Positions 11,555 to 22,200 of a stretch of DNA of 64,000 nucleotides are shown piece after piece. Numbering within the stretch: position 1 is the first letter of the stretch; each line of letters starts with the position of its first letter. The notes under the pieces are model-generated. The model did no database searches and had not been told where the DNA came from. It saw only the letters and a program-made list of their open reading frames with translations. Position numbers and translations under genes: made by a program. The DNA comes from Fistularia commersonii (taxonomy: Eukaryota > Chordata > Actinopteri > Syngnathiformes > Fistulariidae), in NCBI GenBank assembly GCA_037954325.1, contig JBBMNZ010000018.1, positions 6,317,501 through 6,381,500 on the forward strand, given 5' to 3'.

Positions 11555-12025
11555 GCTCAAGTTGATAACAACCGCCATCGACAGATATAAGAGGGATTGT
11601 GAATTTATTAGTAGTATGACGTTGTGGTTGAAGCTGCCAAGCAGGAGGGATCGAGGAACACCAAAAACATTTATTGATGTAGTGACAGAAGTTAATTGGT
11701 ATGAAAGAATGGGCAATGTGGTGTGGCACAGCAGATATAGAGCATTCATCTTTGGAACCAAACAATCCTGTGTCAAAGTGTTATTGAGCAAGACACTGAT
11801 CCCCTAACTGCTCCCCTGGTGCTGGTGGAGCGCAGCACACTGCTCATGGTTCAGCTATGATGGGTTAATTGCAGAGAACAAAGCCGAAAGGAAAAGAAGT
11901 CCTATCTAAGATGAGCAAACTACACAATTTTCTTGTTTTCTTTAGGCTTTTCCCTTCTGGGGAAAAAAAGAACCTCATCATCTTTATCGCTGCTACCTCA
12001 AGCTGTACTTTCAGTCTTCGCTTCA
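11555..12025. repeat. Rearranged fragments of the RTE-like LINE 3' end
   Basis: 11,620-11,720 (plus) matches the C-terminal end of the RTE-like ORF: GAAGCTGCCAAGCAGGAGGGATCGAGGAACACCAAAAACATTTATTGATGTAGTGACAGAAG parallels 45,955-46,016. 11,940-12,020 matches the same ORF in the opposite orientation, where GAACCTCATCATCTTTATCGCTGCTACCTC is the complement of the GAGGTTGCAGAGATAAAGATGTTGAGGTTC-like block at 49,370. The two pieces are separated by the other repeat at 11,715-11,860. Confidence 0.6.
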
Positions 12026-12028
12026 ACA

Positions 12029-12056
12029 GAATAGAATAGAATAGAATAGAATAGAA
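12029..12056. repeat. (AGAAT)n microsatellite
   Basis: About five tandem copies of a 5-base unit (AGAATAGAATAGAATAGAAT), followed by an ACTTTTTCAATCCAATAGGAAATT block. Such pentanucleotide tails often sit at the ends of fish LINE copies. Confidence 0.75.
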
Positions 12057-12764
12057 CTTTTTCAATCCAATAGGAAATTCTTTTGCCAGAAGGCAAAACA
12101 TTACATCCATTCACTTGAAACATGAATTGATTTTATTGTTTGGACAACAGTCATTTTTCTCAGGGGTGATTTCAAAAACTTCATACTGACTACCAGTGGC
12201 TGCTGTCTGGACAATGCAACACTGACTAACTCCATTCAGTGCAAGTCATGTAAGCAAGGTAAGATAATGACCAAAAAGGTACACTTGTTTAGTGTGTCAT
12301 ACGGGCTCAGCAGTTATGCAAGGTTCATAGACATACATTGTGTTAAGTATACACAGGAGATATATAAATAAAAATATATTCAGCATTTTCAGTGTAAGGT
12401 AGATAACTTTTACATGGTCATTTGAAAAGTAGCTCACGAGGCAAAAAAGTGTGGGCTACCCTGTATTAACTAGCTTCTATCATGGCATTTAATGGCCCTA
12501 AAATAAAAGGAACATGACTTTATGAAATGATTCCTAAGACATTAATCACCACGTTTGCACTTTTAAAAGGTCTATGTGAATATAATTTCAAATATCAATT
12601 GTGTGAATATAGTAGATTAACCATATGCAATTACCAATTAAATTTCTTTATTCAGTGAAGCTCCATGTTTAGTCAAAGTTGAGCTATCATTCATTAATTC
12701 ATTCATTTACTATCCCAGAGCTTATCCGGGTCTGGTTTGTGATGGCAGCAGACTGAAGACAACC

Positions 12765-13706
12765 CAGGATGCTAATACAGAAGTACAGAGACGGTTCTAG
12801 GGAGTTGGATTGGGTTTTTTGTAGACCTAAAGAAAGCATATGACAGAGTGCCAAGAGAGGAACTCTGCCACTCCTGATTTCCTTATACAATATCAGAGAA
12901 TTGTGTATGACTGGTGCAGGACATTTATGCTACCTGTGAGACAGTGGTGTGGTGTGCTGTAGAGGTAACAAAGAAGTTCAAGGTGGAGGTTGGACTCCAC
13001 CAGGGATCAGTTCTGAGCCCCTTCTTGTTTGCAGTAGTGATGGACAGGCTGACAGATGAGTTTAGACAGAAATCTCCATGAACCATGACGTTTTGCAGAT
13101 TACATTGTGATCTGTAGTGAGAGCAGAGAACAGGTTGAGGAAAATCTAGAGGTGGAGGTATCCGCTTGAAAGGAGAGGAATGAAAGTTAGTCGCAGCAAG
13201 ACAGAGCACATGTTTGTGAATGAGGGGAACTCAGGTGGAACGGTGAGGCTACAGGGAGTAGAGATCAAGAAGTTGGAGGATTTCAGGTAGTTGGGGTTGA
13301 CAGTCCAGAGCAACAGAGCGTGTGGAAAAGATGTAAAGAGACGGGTTCAAGTAAGTTGGAATGGGCGGAGAAAAGTGTCAGGAGTACTATGTGATAGACT
13401 ATCAGCCAGAATGAAAGGAAAGGTGTACAAGACAGTGGTGTGACCAGCGATGTTGTATGGTCTAGAAACAGTGACAATGACGAAGACAGTAGGTAGAGCT
13501 AGAGGTCCCAAAGATGAAGATGCTAAGGTTCTCTTTGGAAGGGACCAGAAGGTCTCGAGAAAGGCCAAAGAGAAGATTTATGGATGTAGTGAGACAGGAT
13601 ATGAAGTTAGATGGTATGAGAGGAGAGAGAATAGGGTTAGATGGAGAAGGTTGATTCCCTGTGGCGAGCCCTGAAAGGAAAAGCCGAAAGAAGAACCCCA
13701 ATAGAC
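12765..13706 (+). pseudogene. RTE-like LINE, 5'-truncated and decayed copy
   Basis: Aligns by eye to the better copy at 43,051-46,127. It has the block for FVDLEKAYDRVPRE near 12,815-12,860, the LHQGSVLSPFLFAVVMDRL region near 13,000-13,050, a decayed DDIVICSESREQVEENL region near 13,095-13,150, and KTEHMFVNE near 13,200. It ends with the TGGCGAGCCCTGAAAGGAAAAGCCGAAAGAAGAA tail at about 13,660-13,700. Stops and frameshifts are scattered through it. It lacks the endonuclease part. Confidence 0.8.
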
Positions 13707-13719
13707 AAATACATAGACT

Positions 13720-14660
13720 GTAACAATCTTCAGTAAAATCATAACCATCAAAAACAAAATTTCTATTTGGTCTGCATCTGCTGTAGGGGAATATTAAAAG
13801 ATAAGTGCAGCTGTCTGTAAAAGAAAATGGACTTTACTGCAACTTTAATTCAAAAATGGGCATTAATGCACTGAAACGTATTTTGTCAAACTGAGGGTCA
13901 CATTTTGATCAAAAAAAGTCCTAATTCTGTATATTTTAAACAAAATATACAGCATATATTTTTAATAGTTGCAGAAATCTTACATGTACATGTTTATTAT
14001 AAAGGCTATACTTCAACACAATTTAAAAAAGCAGCAACTACTTCTGAAGTCAATTAAACAACGAAAATATCCAAGCTCCAGATATGCAGAAAACAATATT
14101 GATTATCTAAGGGTACGTGGGGTAATTGAGGCTCAGTTTCACTGAACACTAACACACTTCAAATTGAAAAAAAAATCTAATGATTTTATTTAATGTGATC
14201 ATCTCTTGTCTTATGAGGCCCGTCAGTTGTCAAGAATACAATCTAAATTGGCATTTTGACATCAATCACGGAGCTAAGTGTGCCAAACTTAGCCTTACAG
14301 AAAAACAGCGATAAAAATTGATATTTTCCTTTATTCACTTGGATAGTTTGACCATTGATTGGGTAATGTGGGTTATTTAATCAGACAATATAAAAGGATT
14401 TATGTAGTGACAGAGCAACTAATAAACATATGTACATCTACCCAAATGCATCTGTAACATTTTGACTTTGAATGAGTCATAAAATCAGATATTTAGCATT
14501 AAGGAGTAGTTATTTATTTTAAATTAAGGTATATTTATACTGTTACCGTTACATGGCCCTTTGAGGGCAACCATTGTGCTGGTGTAGCACCCAATGAAAA
14601 TGAGTTTGACACCGTTGAATGTTAAAGGTATATTCTAATGGTTTAACACTGTCATTACTC
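13720..14660. other. Non-coding AT-rich stretch
   Basis: No open frame of note, no transposon ends and no RNA gene recognised. Confidence 0.4.
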
Positions 14661-14664
14661 ATAT

Positions 14665-14941
14665 TGTCATGACTCCTCGAATCCCCAGGCCAGCTTCACA
14701 ACAATCACTGCAATTATCCTCCGCACCTGGAGGCCACGCCACACTAGAAAGGAATTCAGCTAATCAAGCCAGAGTATTTAAGTCGGACCCAAGGTTTCAG
14801 TCAGTGTCTGGTCTCGTTTGAAGAAGGAGTTTATGTTGGCCTTGACTCTTCGGTGTATGGAAATGCTCCAGATTGAGAACAGATTAAACCAACCTGCAAT
14901 TCTACTAACCTGTGTCTGTGTATCTGGGGGAAAGTGAAACA
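14665..14941 (+). repeat. 5' LTR of the gypsy element
   Basis: 277 bp starting TGTCATGACTCC and ending GGGGGAAAGTGAAACA. It has a TATTTAAG promoter-like motif near 14,775 and CAGATTAAACC towards the end. It is homologous to the solo LTR at 827-1051 and to the truncated 3' LTR at 17,345-17,443. Confidence 0.85.
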
Positions 14942-14955
14942 GAAGACCAGACCTG

Positions 14956-15700
14956 GTATGGAGCCTACAAACTCTCCAGCACCTCAGCCTCCTCAGTTCA
15001 TCCATGCTGCTCTGGTGGCCAGCCCGGCCACTTACTCCGGCTCCCCAGAAAGCTGTAAGGGCTTTCTTCTCCAATGTACGCTGATGTTCAAGATGCAGCC
15101 CGCTCTGTTCCCCACGGAGAGGTCCAAAATTGCCTACATCATCTTCCTCCTGTCAGGCAGAGCACGCCAGTGGGCGGAGGCAATTTGGAATTCCCCGGGC
15201 ACGGTGACAGACACGGCTCAGCACTTCATGGAACACGTCAAGGAAGTCTTCAGCATTCCAGAGGGTAATTTGTCCCTTCAGGCCTGGCTTTATGCCCTCT
15301 GCCAGGGAAAACCGCCCATCATGGAGTATGCCTTGCTGTTCAGGACACTGGCAGCTGCCAGTGGATGTAACGAGCCGGCCCTCATGATGGTGTTCCGACA
15401 AGGCCTGAACCCCTCCTTGTGCCTCCACTTGGCGGCGTAGGATGACACCATGGGGCTGGAGAGGTTCATCCAACTGGCCATTCGAGTCTCATCGGAGGGA
15501 GACCTGCTTCACAGGCCCTGGAAGGTCTACCACAGTACCATCCCTGAACCAGCCGGATCAAGCAGATGAGGCCATGGAGGTGGATACCCTTCGATTGTCA
15601 CCCACAGAGAGACGCAGACGCCTGGACAACCGCCTCTACTGGAGAGAAGGGTCACCTGATCTCACGCTCTCCCACAAGACCCATGGTGAATTCCCCTGAC
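14956..15700 (+). pseudogene. gypsy gag remnant
   Basis: An open segment starting at 14,956 (MEPTNSPAP) runs to an in-frame stop near 15,438. It encodes a retrotransposon gag capsid-like region: SGRARQWAEAIWNSPG around 15,155-15,200 and MEYALLFRTLAAASGCNEPA around 15,322-15,380. The rest (KVDTLRLSPTERRRRLDNRLY-like) continues in another frame to about 15,700. Gag packages the element RNA. The stop and shift make this copy non-functional. Confidence 0.75.
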
Positions 15701-15739
15701 ATCCCTTTAAAACCGTTGATTATCTCAGCCCAGCTTTAT

Positions 15740-15866
15740 GAATCTGACTCTACCCACCTTGTGCATGCCCTCCTAGACTCCGGCTCGGTGGGAAACTTCA
15801 TCGCCGGGGCACTCTGCTGGCAGCTTCAAATCCCCCGGATCCCATGTTCCCCCACCTTCATTGTAT
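15740..15866 (+). pseudogene. gypsy retropepsin-like protease remnant
   Basis: Encodes VHALLDSGSVGNFIAG around 15,762-15,810, where LLDSGS is the aspartic protease active-site region of Ty3/gypsy elements. The frame ends at about 15,868, so the polyprotein is interrupted. Confidence 0.75.
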
Positions 15867-16309
15867 GATCAGTGATTGGGGGAGGGGGAACCTATCTCTC
15901 CCAGGCAAGTCAACTCGAACCCCTATTCTAAGCTGCAGGGAGGAGGTCTCGCATGTTGAAGACATTTCATGTCCTGGAGGAATCACAGATCAGGTGTTAG
16001 GCTGACCTTGGCTGATGGCACATGAGCCTGTAGTTTCCTGGGCCTCGGGAGAAATTCTGCGCTGGGGTGAGACCTGCAAGGAGCGCTGTTTCCCACAGCT
16101 CCCTCTAACTCAAGTAGTGCCTGTCTATGCCACTTCAGTGGAAAGCCCCAATCAAGACCGCCATGCCCAGAGTCCCTCTCAATATGCTGGCTTTCAGGAT
16201 GTCTTCAGTCCACAATGGGCCACTGCGCTGCCTTCACATCGTTCCTGGGACAGTGCCGTAGATCTACTTCCTGGCCATCTTCTGCCAAACAGAAAGCTCT
16301 ACCCTCTCT

Positions 16310-17343
16310 CTCCCAGAACACGCAGCCATGGAGGCCTATCTAGAGGAATCCCTGCGCCAAGGCTATATCCAACAATCAAAATCCCCTGCTGTCTCGCCGT
16401 TCTTCACAAAAAAGGATGGAGGTTTAAGACCCTGTGTGGGCTACCAAATCCTGAACAAGGCCACCATCAAGTTCCGATATCCTCTGCCTTGGAGTCCCTC
16501 TGTGGGTCCACAATATTCTCCATAATAGACCTCCGGAGCGCCTATAATCTGGTGAGCATCAGAAAAGAGTGGAAAACTGCCTTTGTAAGCCTCACTGGGA
16601 GTACAAGGTCATATGGCCTAGCCCATGCCCCTTCCGTGTTCCAAGGCTTCATGAATGAAATATTCCGAGACTTCCTCCGGAAACTTGATCTTTTACATAG
16701 ATGACTTCCTGATCCACTCCCCAGATCTGTCCAACCACATTCTCCACGTCACCCAGATCCTCACCAGGCGTCGGGAACACCAGCTCTTAAGGCAGAGAAA
16801 TGCCTGTTTCATCAGGCCAGCTCCTCGGCTACAACCTCCATCCTCAGGGAGTATTGCTCTAGACAAGGTCAGTGCCGTCCACGCGTGGCCTCAACCTCAG
16901 ACAATCAAGCAACTCCAGAGGCTTCTGGGATTTGCCAATTTCTACCGACGGTTCATTGATAACTTCAGCCAATTTGCTACGGCGCTCACCTCCCTGTTGC
17001 GTGACAAACCAAAACACCTTCGAATCCAGGCACTACACAAGCCTTCACGGATCTCTAGAAGGCCTTGACGACCGCTCCTCTGCTGTGCCACCCTGACCCA
17101 GATCTTCCCTTCACGGGGGAGGTCGACGCTTTGACCACTGGGGTGGGAGCCGTGCTGTCCCAACCACATGGAAAGCTGGCCTGGCTCCAGCCCTGTGCCT
17201 TCTTTGCTGAACTCTTCTTTTTCACAGAGAGCAATTATGATATCAGGAAGAGAGCTCCTGGCCATCAAGCTGGCTTTGGAAGAGTGACGCCACTGGCTTG
17301 TGCTCCCTCAAGAACTTGCAATACCTACGCAAAGCGAAGAGGT
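16310..17343 (+). pseudogene. gypsy reverse transcriptase and RNase H remnant
   Basis: Split over three frames. It carries YLEESLRQGYIQQSKSP and SPFFTKKDGGLRPCV at 16,330-16,440 (RT finger region), FSIIDLRSAYNLVSI near 16,520-16,565 (RT motif A with the catalytic D), and IFYIDDFLIHS near 16,690-16,725 (YIDD box). LQRLLGFANFYRRFIDNFSQ follows near 16,910-16,975, then an RNase H start FTGEVDALTTGVGAVLSQ near 17,110-17,165. Frameshifts break the protein near 16,500 and 16,700. No integrase follows. Confidence 0.82.
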
Positions 17344-17448
17344 TGAACTCTTCGTTGTATGGAAACGCTTCAAATTAAGAACAGATTAAACCAACCTGCA
17401 ATACTACAAACCTGCGGCTGTGCTCCTGGAGGAAAGCGTAACACATAT

Positions 17449-18260
17449 GATTTTTTTGAAATCAATCCATTGATAACCACAGGTACCTCAGATTCCAGAC
17501 AAAGCCGTGATCAGGGTGCTCCAAATCCAGTGGCGGGCCACGCATTTTACACCTAAGCCTTCAGTAGTGCTCCGAATCAATCTAACCCAACCCCAAATAA
17601 TTAGTTTATGGTTATAAAAAATATTATGCAGTATGAAGAGATGCATCGCAGATAGATAACTCGTGTGGTGTTAAAATTCGCCCGCGGGACAGAGGGATGC
17701 CCAACTCTGTACTCTACAACTGACAACCCCCCGCGCAATCGAGCACGCACCCCAAGTGCCCAAATTCCAAGAGTGTGTAAGACAAGTCCTTATTAGGAAG
17801 TAAACCCGACCATTGAGGCGATGGTATAAAATGACCGTGCCTCCTCGGGGACAGAACCTCCTCTCCTGCACATCCGCTGGACTCGTCTCAGCGTGTGCAG
17901 GGGGTGAACCATCCTCTCGGGGTGACATTCATTCTGGCCCGGGATTTCTCTTAAGTGTAGTTTCTGGCTTTGAATGAACCATTGTTGCTTGATCAGTTTC
18001 TAACCATTATGACGTTTTCCCCTGTATGAAATCTGAACACACCAGGACAACCAAGTTCGGTCCCGTGGTGGGAGCCACAAAAACGGACGGTAGCCACTAT
18101 AATGCCTTTATAGCAAACAGCTGCTACACGTAAAAACCAACAATAATCTTATAAACTTGCAGTATTATTGAGGAAACTAGCAACATTTTACTCACCAAAA
18201 ATTCTGATCATTTGTAGACAAAATCCATCTTCCTTTCTTTCCTCAAAAAGAATTAAATTA
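17449..18260. other. Unassigned stretch next to the hAT remnant
   Basis: Includes a CpG-containing part at 17,680-17,940 (CCCGCGGGAC, CCGCGCAATCGAGCACGC). It may be the internal part of the neighbouring minus-strand hAT element or older intergenic sequence. No protein domain was recognised in it. Confidence 0.35.
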
Positions 18261-18269
18261 TTCTGTCGT

Positions 18270-18515
18270 ACTGATTATCCGTGCAGGTACACTCAAAGCA
18301 ATACAATTTGCAGGGTACCTCTGAGCCTGTGAGCCAGGGCTACATATCGTAGTTCGTGGCTTAAAAATGTCGGGCAAATCATTTTCCTGGTTGTGAGAGG
18401 TTCGCCAGCTTAGGAGTTGCCCAACCTTTCTTACTGTGTCCAGCTTTTCTTCGAAAAGAAAATGGCTTTAATGACACATTAGTAACTAAATCCGTTTCTT
18501 CTCCTGCCGCCATCG
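18270..18515 (-). pseudogene. hAT-type transposase 5' end remnant
   Basis: On the minus strand, an ATG at about 18,513 opens MAAGEETDLVTNVSLKPFSF, resembling the N-termini of fish hAT-derived proteins with a TTF-type zinc finger. After a frameshift, PWLTGSEVPCKLYCFEC (about 18,340-18,290) matches the WLTG...LYCFPC signature of that finger. Stops follow and no catalytic core is visible within the window. The family assignment rests on these two motifs and memory of the family. Confidence 0.55.
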
Positions 18516-18900
18516 TGAGTTGTCGATACCAAGGTTAAACAAAACACAACAATATTTCTGTTCACAGCTCTCTAGTACCAACTCCTGGCTAATAACTTGT
18601 CCTCTCTCTGACTAAGCAATCAGAGGGTGTGAATAAGCTGACGTTGCCGTAGCCTGCTAGAAGGCTTTGATGTCGCAGACTCAAAATCTGATTGGTTTAA
18701 GCAAAACGGTCAACAACACTTAGTTCTGCAAGCCATTTTCGCAAAAACTGATTGTGCAGCCCCCCCAAAAAATGGGTCTCGTTTTTTGAGAATTCACAAT
18801 TTAATTCACCATCCAATGTAATTTTCTTTGTCTTGTTGTCAGTAACATAACATGCTGCTGCTGTGCAAATAATATAACTCCCACAATGGAAAAGATCACC

Positions 18901-18906
18901 TTTATT
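18901..18906 (-). promoter_or_regulatory. Candidate polyadenylation signal of taf15
   Basis: AATAAA on the minus strand (TTTATT on plus), about 310 bp after the taf15 stop. The 3' end of the transcript would then lie near 18,880. Transcript data would be needed to choose between this and other weak signals. Confidence 0.35.
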
Positions 18907-19216
18907 GTTTTTTTGGGGGGGGATAGGATCCAAATAAAACATTTAATTCTGCTCATACAAAACAATGGTGAAAAGTCTAGCTCACAAACACCTGCACCTA
19001 GAACCTGACAGAAATTAAAAATATTGTACTAAGAAATAAGACAACACATTTGAGCACATGCCAAAACTTCCCTCAAGCTTAGAAGTCCCTCTTATAGATG
19101 ACAGACCCATCCATCCTGATTTGACTGGTGATGAGAAAAAATACCAAAGTCAGAGTATCTTATCCATCTTCTAAAGAAACCCTCCAGGGCTGGACTGATG
19201 CCCACTTGCTCAATGT

Positions 19217-22200
19217 TTAGTATGGCCTCTCTCTTCGGTCATCCCTCCGCTCACCTCTGAGAAGGGGAAAGGATCAACCTTAGTGACTTATGTGAATAAT
19301 ACAGAGAAAAAGTACTTTTTTTTTGACCAGTGAATAGTTTTTCTTAATAACATTCAGTTAAGTATTTCAAGAGTTCAAAATATTTTAAAGTCAACCTTCA
19401 CTAATTCACCTCCTGAATCTCCCTGACAGAATTACATCATGGAAATTCCCTGATGCTTAAATGAAACTGTAGTCTTCAGTCAGAATGGAACAGAAAAATG
19501 TTGGGACCCACTAAATCTGCACCAATTTCATCTTGCATACTGTTTGAACAATTTTATAAGGAGTAGTCCTCTTTAAATAAAGAAGTTTAATCTGATTAAA
19601 GTTCGAAACTCGTCAAAGTGTTTTGTTATTGCAGTCAATTAAAATATCAGCATTTCATTAACTACATTTTACAATGAACAAACATTGAGACTTCAGTGCG
19701 TGGCTTGTGCTGAGTGAAACATCTGCATGATGCATAATTTGTAATTGTACTGTAGTTGCTGAAAAATAAGTTAGTAGTAACTCCTCTCAGATACTTTGCC
19801 CCCTGCAGGTCAAGCATTTAACTACATCAGCAGAAATTAAATCATTTCTTGTATTTGTAGGTATGTCTATTTGACCCGTCTGTGACCAAAAGTCCATTAT
19901 AATGGAATAAGACAGTTCTGACTGTAATTTCAAGCTGTCTTGTTAAATTTTAGGTTAAGAACATGTTCAGTCCTTATGCAGTACAAAAATGTGAAGCACC
20001 ACAAACTAAAGCATGACCATTTCCATCCTTGTTTAATTTCCAAATTACATGTGATGGATGGTCCAGAAACTAAAAAGGGGCTGAAATGGATTATCACAAT
20101 TGTCTAAAGGCCCTTTCTCATAAAGGAGAAGCTACAAAAAGCAGTTGCTGATCATATATATATATATATATACACACACACATACTATTTTCCCTGTAGA
20201 GAAGCCATTGATTATGTAACACTGAACTGAATACACACCTTCCTCCCATTTTGTAACCGCCTCCATATCCACCTCCATAACCACCACGCTCTCCTCCACG
20301 GAATCCTCCACGACCTCTGAACCCACCACCACCCCTGTCACCACCATAACCACCTCGGCCACCACGATCTGCAGATCAATAAAATCATTAAAAAAAAAAA
20401 AAAATTTAAAGGGTTGAAAAGATAAAACAATCAAAGACTAAGGGCAATGAAAGTTTACTTTAAATCTTAATCCTAATTCTGCATGAATATGAAAATCCCT
20501 AACAAGTTTCTGAAAACTGGGGAGGGAGACAACACTTTCAGCAGGATCTTAATGAATCCACTTTACCTCCAAATCCTGCATCTGCTGGTTTGGGGGCACC
20601 ACATTTGTTACACTCTTGCCGACGGGCAAAATTCATATTGCCGCAAGAACTAAGGGATAGAGATGGGTACTAATTTTTTTAAAGTTTTTGAAGGTGCAAT
20701 ACACTGTTTTACATGACATGGATGGGTTACATTATAAAACAAACCTGTTAGGACAGGGCCAGTCTCCTCCTTTGACATCAAAATTTGGGCCTCCACCACC
20801 ACGACCTCTGAAACCTGGCCAACAGGTATTAACAACATTACAGCATTTATCAGCTTGAATTTAAATGGATATCCGAAATATTAGACGACCTTCTCACCTC
20901 CTCGTCCCCCTCTTCCACCTCTCTGTGTGAATTCAGCTCTGCGGGTAGCAAATGATACTTTGATGGGTTTGCCTTTGAAATCTTTGCCTGAAACAGAAGA
21001 TCACCAATTAAAAATCATTTTTAAAAAATCCCATCTCGGGATAGGTCATTTGTTTTCCACATGAGCCATATTTTCCCACCATACGTTTTGGGTCAAGTGA
21101 CAGGTCAAAATATAAATATAGACAGCAATAAGACTGCTGCGACTAAGTTCTTCTAGGCAACATTCAATGTTGAATTCCCACATGTCAAAGTGCCTGTTTG
21201 CCTTGACAGACTATGTGACCTTATATAAAACAAATGAAAACATGACATTACATGTAACTGAATTCACTCAAGGAAGTTTGTAGAAATATGGAAAGTGCAG
21301 TAGCAAGAATTAAGCACAGTTATGACAGGTACTTTGGGTTCACCTACTTCACATTGCACTTAAGTACATGATGAGCATATTCACTGATCTGCCATAACGT
21401 TTATGACTCGATATGGTAGGGGTTTCCTTTTGCCACAATACAGTTATCGGCCATTGAGGCATGGATTCCATCAGAGCTCTGAAAGTATTTCAGAGTATCT
21501 GAAAGTAATATTTGGCACCGTGACATTAACAGCTGATCCATTAAGTGGTAGAAGTAGAGATGGGGGCTCCATTGATAGAATTTGTTTTCCTGCACATTCC
21601 TCAGTGCTCAACACGACTGAGATCTGGGGAATTTGAAGGCCAACAACTTGAACATGTCATGCTCATAAAGCCACTTCAGATCCATGGACAGTGACAGACA
21701 CCCTTGCCCTTTCCATCTTCAAAGTCCAACAAATCAAACTGAAGAAGAAAAATGTTCACTGACTGTCTATATCCATCCAATGGCCAGAAAATAGTCATAA
21801 GAGATAAGCATATATGTCAGCGCTTGCACAACACTTGTGCAGCTGTTTCAATTTTGATTAGCATTTTGTTTTTTCTCAATATTCAACAATTCTAATGACT
21901 ATGTCTCCACATATTTCCAAACCAAACAATTCACTCTGCAAAGAAAACAATTCTTTCACGGCTAATACTTTCATACCATCAAACCAATCAATAGCAGCTT
22001 TAGCAGAGGGTGGATCATCAAATGACACTGTAGCCTCTCCTTTCGGCAACCCAGTGGCTTTATCAGAGTAGATGTTGATCATCAGCTGTCCAGTTTTCTT
22101 GTTCACCTCAAAAAATAAAAGCCATACAATACTGTAATAACCAGTTTAGACAGTGATAAAACAAGAGAAACTATTGATGGGACCAACATTTAATTCAATC

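Larger units (their letters stand above)
14665..17443 (+). mobile_element. Ty3/gypsy retrotransposon, integrase-less, with CATAT target duplication
   Basis: A 2,779-bp element bounded by CATAT at 14,660-14,664 and 17,444-17,448. The 5' LTR is 14,665-14,941 (TGTCATGA...GAAACA); only the last 99 bp of the 3' LTR remain (17,345-17,443, ending GTAACA). The internal region, in broken frames, runs gag, protease, reverse transcriptase, RNase H, with no integrase. The deletion joins the end of RNase H (a NLQYLRKAKR-like segment at about 17,316-17,345) straight into the LTR. Both duplications surviving means the deletion happened after integration, or the element integrated already deleted using helper proteins. 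Confidence 0.88.

Noticed and set aside
13450..13701. Plus and minus open frames
   Set aside because: Fall inside the decayed RTE-like LINE; not host genes.
20132..20434. Open frame rich in V/E covering a taf15 exon
   Set aside because: Shadow frame of the RGG-coding exon 20,239-20,368; the true frame gives RGG repeats with matching splice phases.
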